Assembly (NCBI GenBank): GCA_037157565.1
Contig: JAZHRO010000024.1
Location: forward strand, 17,056,501 to 17,120,500
Direction: 5' to 3'
Length of the DNA stretch: 64,000 nucleotides
Origin: Thalassia testudinum
Lineage: Eukaryota > Streptophyta > Magnoliopsida > Alismatales > Hydrocharitaceae
Shown here: piece by piece, positions 43,753-54,400 of the stretch
Layout: the number at the start of each line of letters is the position of its first letter
Numbering within the stretch: the stretch's first letter is position 1
Notes under the pieces: model-generated
What the model was told of the DNA's origin: nothing
The model's input: only the letters and a program-made list of their open reading frames with translations
Database searches by the model: none
Translations under genes and position numbers: made by a program

Positions 43753-45548
43753 ATGAATACTTCTGCATATTACATGCATTCCCACTCTTTCCCTGTTGTT
43801 TTGAATTATCCTCAACATGATGATTATCTCGACTCGTACTGTAATTAACCATCAGTTAGTTGGGATAACTCGGATTGGGGATACAGTTCCAGACCTCCAT
43901 GTTTAGGGTCTAACCCTAAACACTTTGATTATGATTTCTATCCTTCTCAGAGCCACATCGATTGTAGATCGTCATCTTTTCATGAACAACCTAATACGAT
44001 CTACAATCAAGAAGGATACATTGATCCTTACCTGTCCTCTGATTACACTGCCTTTAGGTCATCACCACCTTTTGAACAATCTGAAATGACCTATTATCAG
44101 GAAGGGTATAACGAATCTCAATTCGTTAATTCCTCTACATTGATTCCAAACCTACCCAACCCTGAACCAACTCATTTGGTTCAGGGTAACCAGGTTCAAG
44201 ATAAGGTTCTGGCTAACTTGAGGAATATCATTCAATCTTTAGAAGTTCAGCCAATACCTTGCATTGAGATATTGGAGCCCCTGATTCAGATGATTGATTA
44301 TTTGAATAAGTATTTGTTGGATTGGCTCCAGGATGTTAAGGATAAGAACCCGGGTGAGTTTCTACTCGGGAAGTTAGCGAAATTGCGAATGAGATTTGTG
44401 GTTGCTTTGATTCAATCGTGGGATGATTCCCAAGATGAACCCTCTTCAAGAGAGCAAATTTCAGAACCCGCTCAGGCAGCTGTTGGGGGGGACACATGTT
44501 ATAAGGCTGACCAGATTGAATTAGAGCAATCAAGTAAGGATGATCTAATTTCTTCACCTGAAATCCTTGATCCGGGGAATGAGGAAACGTATGTCTCAAT
44601 GGATTAGAAAGAGACAGATAATTTTGGACATACATTAATACAGATTTTGATTCTGATGGTGAAGATTCGATTTGCGAAGTCTCACGCGAGTTTACAGAAT
44701 ATGATTTCTGTGAGACGATTGGGCCTGAGGAATCTGATAGATCATTTGATAGCCCAATAATTGAGGAAACTGATCTTATTGGGGCTCACATTACAGATCC
44801 AGAACCACATTTTCTGGAGGATTCAATTCAATGCCCTGATTGTCAGTTACACCCCATTGAGCTTATCGATGATTCTGTTTCTGAGATAATTAGACCCAAG
44901 TCAATTCTGATTCAGCCACATCATTTAGACTTGGAGATTTCAGACAAGGTGATTAATATTCAAGAGGTCATGGAATTTGACATGCTGAATGAGGATAGGA
45001 GCCGGGAAATTTTGATTTGGGAAGCAAGTTCTGGAGGAAGTACAAGACTAAATCGAAGGGTTCCTATTAAGCTAAAACCATCAAACCAAAACCCTTTCGA
45101 CATTTGTTCTAAGGATGTCCAACCCAGGCACACATTTAACGATTATCCTTTTGAGCTTGAATTCTCTGTAACCCGACTTTTTGGTCTTGAGTTGCATCCT
45201 CATAAATCGCAGGCCCAACCCCGCTTGCATACTGATTTTAGGTTTTGGGTAATTTTTATCCAGAACCTAAGATATTCTCGATTATGGGGTATGGGTCTGC
45301 ACCACAATCTGGTCCATATCTGTGGACCCCTGTTGACAGGTCAGAGAATTCTTCTGTTTATTCTGATTCTGACCTGCACCTGTGAATTCTTCATTTCTCT
45401 TCTTTGTATAGTGTGCCTAGCTGAAGGCACTAAACTCAGCACTTATACAGTTCTTTTTAGTTTCTATTTCGGAGTGGACCTGACATTCATGCAATTCAGG
45501 TGCTTTCTACACTATTCCACTCTATTTTATGTCTTTTTAATACAATGA
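43753..45548 (+). pseudogene. Unrecognised protein frame of non-autonomous Athila
   Basis: The frame starts at ATG 43753, has one TAA after 31 codons, and stays open to 44607 (TAG). A second frame, 44622-45548, continues the same style of protein after a shift. The first part is rich in Tyr, Ser, Pro and Gln, with the partly repeated words NQEGYIDPY and YQEGYNES. The middle has a helical segment (VLANLRNIIQSLE, MIDYLNKYLLDWL). The second part is strongly acidic (CEVSREFTEYDFCETIGPEE; LIDDSVSEIIRPKS). The hydrophobic tail from about 45340 overlaps sequence homologous to the Athila 3' untranslated region and may not be protein. No family is recognised; a diverged structural protein or captured gene are both possible. 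Confidence 0.5.
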
Positions 45549-46797
45549 GGACATTGCATTAGATAGGCATGGGGGGTGGATATTTATCTCTGAATTTATT
45601 TGTCAGCTTCGTAGATTTGTTTTATTTTCTTTTATAAAAAAAAATTGAATTAGGAAAGAGAACTTGGGTTTAAGAAAATTTTCAATCTTAGGAAATACTA
45701 CATTATGATTTGAATACAAAGACCCTTCAGGTCTTTGGACTTAATCAGCCCGTGTATCCACTAAAATGTGGATTTGTTTTCGAGTCCTCACCAACCTAAA
45801 TTCTATCTTAATTGGAGTAAATAAGTTTGGGTGATAAGTATATGACTTATCAACCCGCCCTCTGATTTGAGGGAATTTTGAGTCTTAAGCATCTATACAC
45901 TTTCTTTGCACTAACTCGTTGTTCGATGATTCTAACGAAAATTGGGTAGCTAATGAACCTTCTAGGGTGGTATGGCTAGCAAGTTATCGTGGGTAACAGC
46001 CCATAGGTAGGTTGTCTAGAGCCCAGTCATTGGACCTTTCTCTTTTTGCTGCCTTTAGATAAATCTTAGACCAGGGAAGCCACCTACCTAAAAAGAGAAA
46101 AATAAAATCAAAAAGAAAAGGAAAAGAAAAGGAGAAAAGAAAAAAAGAAATAAGTCACACTTCGCCGCATGTGTATGACTCTCAAGTTGTTGGTGGTAAC
46201 AGCTCATCGACCGGTTGTCTAGAACCTAGCTCATTAAATGCACTGAAAATCCCAAAACACTTAAGAAGAAGCAGCGAAGTAGAATAAACCGGGGAGATAT
46301 ACACTGGATTCACCCTTGTGTTGACCCTGTAAAAAATTAAAAGTAGGGAGAAAGCTACCGGTTGTAAAGATACACCTTTAGGCAGAATTCTTTTTTTGAG
46401 GTCACCTAGTGGCGTAGAAATCCAAAGTCTATTTTAATGGCCGATCAACGAGTTTATCACATTCACAATAAGATGCTTAAAACTTAGGATTCTCATCAAA
46501 TCTTGGGTGAGTTGAATGACCGTAGAAAGCCACTTTTAAACCCTAAAATTTGAAAATCCAAAAAAATTAGAAAAGAGGAAAAAGAGAAAAAGATATTTTT
46601 CTTTGAATAAGGCGAGGGCTTGAGGCGGTCTGCATTTTGGCAGATACTTAGCACTGTTGTGTCTTTGAAAGTTCAGATTCTAAGTAGACAATTTCTTAAT
46701 GATTGAAAATAACTCATGCCCAAATAATCCAACCTAATTCTTTTATAAATAGCATATAGTTTTTGCTAGGGACTAGCAAAAGATAGGCATGGGGGTA
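45549..46797 (+). mobile_element. 3' untranslated region and polypurine tract
   Basis: It is homologous to the 3' regions of Athila I and IV. The motif AGATAGGCATGGGGG occurs twice: at 45561-45575, at the start of this region, and at 46781-46795, just before the 3' LTR, where it serves as the presumed PPT. A-rich purine stretches are at 46081-46150 and 46555-46600. No gene is seen. Confidence 0.85.
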
Positions 46798-47401
46798 TGA
46801 TGTAAACACATTTACACTACTTAAAATATCTCTTTATGCGTGTTCTTGAGCATAAGATTGCAATGCATGCAATAAATATTGCATAACATGCATCATCTTG
46901 CATTTAGAGTAGTTCGAATAAAATGGAGGTTAATTATCTCCTTTTATGTGCTTGGACAAGGAAAACTTTTTATCCGGGCCTCGGATCGAAGATCCAACCA
47001 TACAGATGTGATCAAGGCAACGATTGAAGTTCAACGACTCCAAGATCGCCCTAATCAGGCATCTGTAGCATCTGATAGTGATCGGGGAACCCTAGAAGAT
47101 CAAGGACCAAGATGGTGTAAATTCGCACTTCAAACGACAAATCCGACCACATGGATGGATTCGGATCAACGATCGCAGCCTAACGACACGAAAATCGACT
47201 CAATCTGACACCCGTGGCACCATCTACAACACCCAAAAGATGGACGGCCAAGATGGCGCCACGTGGCACCATCTCAGCCTCCCAAACGGTCGCATGCAAT
47301 CAATGAAGTCTCCGCATCAGCCCTCTCTCCGCCGTTGGATCTCGATCCAACAGCTGTGAACGGCTGCACCACAATTGCCCGTGCGACAATCCGCGCTTCA
47401 C

Positions 47402-47451
47402 AGCGCAGCGGGCAAGAGTCTTAGCACGAGTAGGCGACGCGGGTTCGAGCC
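47402..47451 (+). promoter_or_regulatory. tRNA-like block, best A/B-box pair
   Basis: AGCGCAGCGG (47402-47411) matches the A-box pattern RGYNNRRYGG fully. GGTTCGAGCC (47442-47451) matches the B-box core. The 40-nt spacing is near that of real tRNA genes. It lies about 360 nt upstream of the LTR TATA box. Confidence 0.62.
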
Positions 47452-47719
47452 GCAGCCAGGAGACGAAGGGTGTAGGGGAGCGGGCGCGGGCGAGCATCGG
47501 ATCGCGATCGAACAGCTCTGCACGCCCGATAGCGCCGACGCGCTATTGTACGCATGGCAAGGACACGGCATTGCACGTGGGCGAGAGCGTAGTGCAGCGG
47601 GTGAAGGCGCGACTTGAGCCATCCAATCTCACGATCGGATGGCTGAGGATTGCTGGACGTGCGCAAGCGTTACACGTAAGAGCAGGCGCACGCGAGCCGC
47701 CCACGACGCCCACGTTCAA

Positions 47720-47753
47720 ACCTTTAGCGACGGTTTTATCCGTCACTAAAGGT
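47720..47753 (+). repeat. Hairpin upstream of TATA
   Basis: ACCTTTAG/CTAAAGGT and GACGG/CCGTC pair with one C-A mismatch and a 6-nt loop, 55 nt before TATAAAA at 47808. Confidence 0.9.
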
Positions 47754-48808
47754 CCTGAATTAATGTTTTTAAAGATGTAATGACTAATTTGCCCCACTCC
47801 TTGCAACTATAAAAGGAGACCCCCTCCACACGAAATTCTCATCCCTTCCTTCTCTTCTCTACCTCTCCAAAGCTCAAGAGAAGCTTGTCCCACACCTGGG
47901 ATGCTTCTCGCGAAATAAAGTCCAATTTTCGTCCCCCTTCGGAAGTGGATCCCGCGACGACGACGACGTGCTGCCCCATTCTCGTCCTTCTTCTTCGTCC
48001 TCCTTCGTCCAGGCGTCGTCCTGTCCGGCTCGTCCTCCAAGCGACCGTCAAGGAGGATATCTCTCTCCCTATTCTTTTTATTGCTTTCTAGAGTAGTTCA
48101 GCTCGTCCTCCAATTGACCGTCGAGGAGGATATTTCTCTCTCCATTCTTTTACTGCTTTTCTAGAGTAGATTTACCGCTGACTAGTGTAATTTTTTTCTT
48201 CTTTCTAGTTGTAATAGTGAAACAAACAATCTCCTTAATGATGAATTCCCTGTTTATTCTACATCTCGTTTTGATTTCTGTTTATAATATTCTCTCTCTC
48301 TTACTCTCTATCTCTCTTCTCTTTATTGTAAATAGTTAGATAGTTTTTACTTCGTGACAAATAAAAACAAACGCGTTGTTTTTAAATCAAATGTCCGCCT
48401 CCCTATGTTCGACCCGGAATTTCAATTTCGATATAAATTTTATCTGTTGAACACGAGTTCTTCACTTTCAAACTATAACGACAGGTTTTTCAAAATCGAA
48501 CACGTTAGCGTAGCAATTCGTAAGTTCAACACTAAGGATGACGTATGCCTGAGGACGACCCAGAAGCTTCACTAAAAGGCTTTTCCCCTCCGCTAGAGTC
48601 CATCTCCCTCCATTCTTCCTCCTTAGCTGCCGGCTAAGGACCCACAGGTCCCATTCTTCCTGTTAGAATAGTTTTACTGCTTTGTAGGTTAGTTGTAGCT
48701 CTAGTTAAATAGGTTAGACGTAGAATTAGAGTTAGAATTAGTGATTGATCTGCTGTTCTGATTAGTTTAGCATTAGGAGTAGATTTAGAATTAAGACCCC
48801 CCCTTCAC

Positions 48809-48836
48809 CTCCTCTGATCATTCCAGATCAGAGGAG
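48809..48836. repeat. Perfect 11-bp hairpin in element X
   Basis: CTCCTCTGATC and GATCAGAGGAG with a 6-nt loop. Confidence 0.9.
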
Positions 48837-48941
48837 ACGTTTTCACACTGTCACTGATCATGAATTTTCTTCCTCTCCATGTTTTCCATATCGCTTCTAA
48901 TTCCCGCGATTTATTTCCCGCAATTCACCCACTCAATAGAC

Positions 48942-48986
48942 CTAATTTCAGATCTGATTGGTTTCCAATCTCAGATCTGAAATTAG
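48942..48986. repeat. Perfect 16-bp hairpin in element X
   Basis: CTAATTTCAGATCTGA and TCAGATCTGAAATTAG around a 13-nt centre; TTGG/CCAA can extend the stem after a 2-nt bulge. Confidence 0.92.
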
Positions 48987-51221
48987 CATCGAAAATCACA
49001 TTAGGGGCTTCCCATTCATCCCATTTTTATCACAAAAGCCCCTGATCTAAGATAAAATAGAACCAGTTTGCCAGATCTTCTTGGAATTCAGATTTCAAAG
49101 ATTTTCAGTTATTTGAGCTTTGAATGCTTTGATTCAACAAACTAAAATTGCCTGATTGCAATTCACTGTTTGGATGGGAATCTGAGGTGATTCTGAGATA
49201 AGAATTCACCTCAGATGAGCCATAATTTGATTTGAGTTGTTGTAAGGAATTTAATGTCTTAAATGCACGGCTGAGTCAATGAAAATCACTTAGTTGATTT
49301 GAGGCTCTACCGTGCATCTTTTATTTATTTTAGGACAATTCTGATTTTCTAACCTAAGGAATTTTCCTTATTCCTTAAGGTTCCAGAGTTCTGGGATTTG
49401 AATTTGTGTTTTAAGTGGTCTGATTTCACTCTTTCTACATGTTGTCTATGGCATTAGAAAGATGCCAAATCAACTTTCTTTTAGAAATGATTTGATAAGA
49501 TTTTATCGACAATGGGTTTTAAGTTTGATTTACATTCCTAAGTGATTTTTATAAGAATTGAAATCCTTGTCAGTTGGTGTTTATAATGATTTCTTTTTGT
49601 GTGAGCAAATCCCATATTTATATCAAAGTGCTGCAGTTGCAGCAACATTTCCCCCTTTCCCAGTTGAGTATTCTCCTAGTTAGTTCTTCTATACCCTTGA
49701 TAAGGTCCTTTTGAATCTGATCTGGGATAGAAGTAACTAATTTAGGAATTTCTCAACTAGAGTTTACTCATGTCCCTACTGCAGATTGAATTCTTTGAAG
49801 TCTGTCATGACTGTAGTAGCAGTTAAGACATCTGAAAAAGAATTCAGTCGGCTGTAGTGATTGAAGTTGGCAACCTCAGCTATTGTCTTTGATTGCTGGA
49901 TTTCAGTTTTGCTGGATTTCCAACAACGAGTTCAGTAGCTGCTGATTCTGCTGTTTGTTTTCAATTTCTGTTGCAGGTAGTTTCTTATCTGAGAATTCTG
50001 GGATAGTAGCTTAGATTTAAGTCTTGTAATTGGTTGGCTTGCATATAATGATGTATTAAATGTTATACAAGCTTTCATGTATTTTCAATTCATGTTTAAC
50101 ATTATTTGAATGCTTGTACCTTTATTTTTAATTCCTTGTCAGCTACCTGTTAAGCCCAACTGTCCATTTAGTCTAATTAATTTAAATATCCATTGATTTG
50201 CATACTTAATTGCATACATACCTTTCATATATCATACTGAATGTATTTAAGGCAATCCACTGCCTTTCCAGATACTATGGGTCCCATTCTAGCCTTAGGA
50301 TTCATTAGAAAACCCTTAAAAGGCCTAGGATGAGTGAGATTTGGAATTTAATAAAAATTAGATAAAAACATAAAAAAAAATAAAATATACCTGTTTGATT
50401 GAAGATTAGGTATTTCTTTAAATGTACACCAAGTTTCATAGTAATCTGAACCCCCAGCTTTTTTAGAATATACTAGTCAACGGTTATGTATACCATGGAA
50501 CTTAATAAAAGAAACAAAACATAAAAAAAAGATCAAAAACATCTCTTTCTCCTCATCCATTTCTTTCCATCTCTTCTCCTACCTTCATAAAAGACATAAA
50601 GCTCATAAAAAAGCTGAAAAAACTCAAAAACACCTAAAAATCCTTTGTATACTATGTATATAACTGTATATATAAGCCATATTGTAAAGCTTATTTATCT
50701 ATAATATAAACTATACATATATAGGGATTAAATAACTTATGTATATATTGTAGTATATAAATTAAGTATTTTGGTTAGATTACACTGTATATAACTAAAT
50801 TAAATAACTATTTATTAATTAAACTAACTTATATGTACTATTAGGCTATATAAATTAGTAAACACTATAAATAACCATATTAAGTTATAATACTATATAT
50901 AGGTATTTAGATGTATATAATAAACATATTTAACCCTGTTCCATAATTTAGTTGTATATATGGAATAAATACTTAATTTATTAAGTTAATAGTTAAGTCA
51001 TTAGATTAAATTAAAATAAATTAGTAATTTAAGTTAAAACAAATTTAACTTATACTGTACATTTAGACTAATATATTTTAAGTAATTTAAGCTAATTTAA
51101 GTATATTTATATTGTATTCTACTATTTAAATTTAATTTATAAATAAAATAGTCCAAAAATCTGCTATTTAAATGTAAATAAAATCGAAATAAAACTTGTA
51201 AAATATAATAAAAATATGCTT

Positions 51222-52775
51222 ACACTCAGTTGCCCCAAAATGGGTTAGGGTCATGTTTACATGGAAATAAACCCAGCAACTATGCTCTGCGAAGACCAAT
51301 GGGTCAGGGTCATGTTTACACTCAACTGCCCCCGAATCTGGTCAATCAGCCAGCTTGGAATGCCCATCAACCCGTAGGGCAGACTTATTTGAACTAACAT
51401 ATGGTAGAAATGCAACGATCTATGCTCCATCTCATGCAGCAAATAAAAACCTCGCTGGACAACTTGCAAATCGGGTTCATTGCTAATTCTCGTCAACCCG
51501 GATCTCTGCCATCTCAACCCGTACCTAACCCGCATAATATCCAGAATCCAGGCAATGAAGCCCAAGGGTACAAGAATCAGAGGGACCCACATGCACATGC
51601 TCAGGTCATTGAGCAGGGTCCTTCCTCTTCTGCTTCTTCTTCAAATCAATGGTTTCTGGCTAATGAAGCCCCTCCAATCTTTCCTAACCCTCCCCAAGAC
51701 CCAAACCCATATGCATCTACTAGTTTTGTTATTTTGAGGAATGGAAAACAAGCTCAGGATCCACAACCACACTGTTCTGATTTATCAAATCCTGGAGAGT
51801 CTGAGGAGAGAAAGGAGAACTCTGAAGATGAAATCAAGGCTCAGGAACCTGATTCTGAAGATCTGACTCATGTTCCTTTTCCTGAGGCCTTGATTAAACC
51901 TAGGAAGAAGAAGCCTGTTGATAGTAACGAGGAGCTCTTGAATATATTTAAGAATGTCGAAATCAATATTCCGCTCCTCGACGCTATCAAACACATACCG
52001 GGTTATACTAAATTTTTGAAGGATTTATGCACACAGAAGCGTAAGTCAAGGGAATCTATTCCGAGGAAGGTGATACTCTCCGAGTAGGCTAGTTCTGTTA
52101 TTCTGCATCACCTTCCTCAAAAAAAGAGAGATCCAGGTGCTTCTTTGATTTCTTGTGTCATCGGAGATTACACTTTTGATAGAGCACTTTTGGATCTAGG
52201 TGCATCTATTAACCTAATTCCGACTTCTCTTTACGAGAAATTCGGATCAGGTGAACTTCGACCGACTTTAGTAGCGCTATAGTTAGCAGACCGTTCGGTC
52301 ACAAATCCGCGAGGCGTTATTGAAGATGTTATTGCTAAGGTTAAGGATTTCTATTTTCCTGTATATTTCCTTGTCCTTGACATGGATGTACCTGAGAATC
52401 TAAGGAACACACCCATCATTCTGGGGCATCCGTTCCTGGCTACTGCTAAGCCTAATATCAACTATGAAAGTGGTAGCAAGGAAATTACCTTTGGTGATCA
52501 GAAATTGCAATTGGATATTTTTAAGGCGATTAACAAATTCGAGGATTGTGGATTTATAAAGGAACTTGAGGATGAAAATTTGAATTGAAACTTGTATGGT
52601 GATTTCTACAATTGAAAGTTCCTCCTATTGTGATGGATCTAACCCGAAACCCTTTATGGCAAACTCGCCACATTTTGAAGAGGTTATTGATTTCATTCAC
52701 TTTCAACCTCTTTCTCTTGATGAATCTTCATCAGCATTATCCTTACCTTCAATCTTAAACCCGCCCTAGCTTGAA
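51222..52775 (+). pseudogene. Athila IV gag C-terminus and protease (broken)
   Basis: MVEMQRSMLHLMQQIKTSL begins at 51401. The linker (NEAPPIFPNPPQDPNPYAS) continues to a TAG at 52087. Protease follows with LLDLGASINLIPTSLYEKFG (about 52190-52245), broken by a stop before LADRS, then MDVPENLRNTPIILGHPFLA (from 52382). The 5' end contains a small local duplication of the stretch that encodes GQGHVYTQLP: 51219-51261 and 51299-51335 are variants of each other. Confidence 0.85.
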
Positions 52776-53945
52776 TTGAAACCATTGCCAGAGAATTTGA
52801 AATATCAATTTTTAGGACCTCAAAAGATGCTCCCTGCGATTATCAATGCCAGATTAACTAAGGAGCAGGAGATTAAATTGATCAAGGTCCTAAAGGAACA
52901 CAAGGAGGCAATTGGTTGGACCATTCATGACCTTAAGGGAATCGAGCCATCTTACTACAATCATAGAATATTCTTGGAAGATGGATTCCGCCCTTCTCAC
53001 TAAATGCAGAGGAGATTAAACCCAAATATGCGAGAAGTGGTCAAGAAGGAAATTATCAAGTGGCTCGATGCAGGAATCATTTATTCGATCTCTGATAGTC
53101 CTTGGATAAGTCCCATGCAAATTATTCCCAAGAAAGTCAGGATTACCGTTGTGACTAACGAGAAAGGAGAATCTGTCACAACCGGTTCAACTTCCTCTTG
53201 GAGGGTTTGTATTGATTACAGGAAGTTGAACACAACCACAAAAAAGGGTCATTTCCCTTTGCCCTTTATCGATCAAATCCTTGAAAGATTAGCCGGGTAG
53301 AAGTACTTCTGTTTCCTAGACGGTTACTCGGTATACAATCAAGTCCCTATCCATCCCGAGGATCAGAAAAAATAACTTTCACCTGTCCCTATGGAGCCTT
53401 TGCTTTCCGTAGGATGCCTTTCGACTTATGCAATGCACCCGCGACTTTTCAAAGGTGTATGCTAGCCATATTCTCAGACATGGTGAGAGAGTTTATGGAA
53501 GTCTTCATGGACAATTTCTCTGTTTTCGGAGAATCGTTTGATTTTTGTTTAGCTAATCTTGAAATGATTCTTAAAAGATGCATCAAAACAAGGTTGGTCC
53601 TTAGCTGGGAAAAGAGTTATTTTATGACACAAGAAGGCATCGTCTTGGGTCATGTAATTTCTGAACAGGGTATCAAAGTTGATAAAGCTCAAGTTGATGC
53701 TATCTCCAAACTTCCTCTTCCCACATCTATCAAACACATTCGATCATTTCTTGGTCATGTGGGATTCTATAGGAGGTTCATCAAGGACTTCTCTAAGGTT
53801 GCTCGCCCTCTGAGCAACCTTTTTGCCAAAGATACGTCATTTGAATTCAACGAATCATGCCGTAAGGCATTTGATTTTCATAAAATGGCAGTCACTTATG
53901 CTTCGGTGTTGCAACCACCTGTTTGGACAGCCCATTTGAGATCAT
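52776..53945 (+). pseudogene. Athila IV reverse transcriptase (broken)
   Basis: LPENLKYQFLGPQKMLP starts near 52785. TIHDLKGIEPSYYNHRIFLE, then a TAA at 53001, then WLDAGIIYSISDSPWISPMQ and WRVCIDYRKLN to ILERLAG and a TAG at 53298. After a damaged stretch, MPFDLCNAPATFQRCMLAIF leads to VFMDN (about 53503-53517). The second catalytic Asp of the FMDD site is replaced by Asn, which should abolish activity. HVGFYRRFIKDFSKVARPLS follows. Confidence 0.9.
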
Positions 53946-54400
53946 GACGGACACTTCTGATTATGCGGTCGAGGTTGTTTTGGGTCAGAAGATTAGCAGG
54001 AAACCCTCTGTTATTTTCTACACTAGTAAAACTCTAGACGAGGCCTAGAGGAATTACACTGTTACTAAGAAATAATTACTAGCTGTAGTATTTGCTTTGG
54101 AGAAATTCAGGGCTTATCTCTTAGGATCTCATGTCATAATATATACTGACCACTCAGCCTCGAGACATCTCTTAGCCAAAAAGGATACCAAATCCCGGCT
54201 TATTCGATGGATTCTTATGCTTCAATGATTTGATCTTGAAATCAAGGATAAATTTAAGGCACAGAATGTGGTGGTGGATCATCTTTCGAGACTTCTGAGT
54301 GATTCTTCTTGTCTAGATATTCCAATTGCTGATTCTTTTCCGAACGAGACTATCCATACAATTTCAAGTGTCCAAACCCCATGGTTTGCTGACATCATTA
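53946..54400 (+). pseudogene. Athila IV RNase H (broken)
   Basis: MTDTSDYAVE continues out of frame after 53945, followed by SGKTLDEA-like, [19 protein letters not shown] and [16 protein letters not shown] across stops (TAG near 54046, TAA near 54071, TGA near 54227). QNVVVDHLSRLLSD at 54262-54305 carries the last Asp. The domain is recognisable by similarity to Athila I and II, not as an open frame. Confidence 0.8.

Larger units (their letters stand above)
40801..48531 (+). mobile_element. Complete non-autonomous Athila derivative
   Basis: Both LTRs (40801-42524 and 46798-48531), the PBS, PPT and a perfect CTAAG target duplication are present, so both ends are intact. The two LTRs are very alike by eye, suggesting a recent insertion. 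Leader and 3' untranslated region are those of Athila, but the 1.8 kb between them has no capsid, protease, RT, RNase H or integrase motif. It holds one long broken reading frame (43753-45548) that I do not recognise. Mobility would depend on proteins of an autonomous Athila. Confidence 0.9.
46798..48531 (+). mobile_element. 3' LTR of non-autonomous Athila element
   Basis: 1734 bp, TGATGTAAACACATTTACA to AAGTTCAACA, followed by CTAAG. TATAAAA is at 47808-47814, with the hairpin 47720-47753 and tRNA-like block 47402-47451. The duplicated module lies at 48028-48085 and 48101-48170, with a shorter spacing than in the 5' LTR. Confidence 0.93.
48537..51221 (+). mobile_element. Element X, right part (unidentified)
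   Basis: This continues 40800 once the nested element is removed. It has no recognisable coding domain; the open frames are below 75 codons. Two perfect hairpins lie at 48809-48836 and 48942-48986. From about 50340 to 51210 it becomes very AT-rich with many TATA-like words. Near 51219 sequence homologous to Athila gag begins without a clear LTR end. It could be a long LTR plus leader of a gypsy element, or two fused fragments. Confidence 0.5.

Noticed and set aside
45340..45548. Transmembrane env-like tail of the unknown frame
   Set aside because: The hydrophobic stretch overlaps sequence homologous to the non-coding Athila 3' region, so translation there is doubtful.
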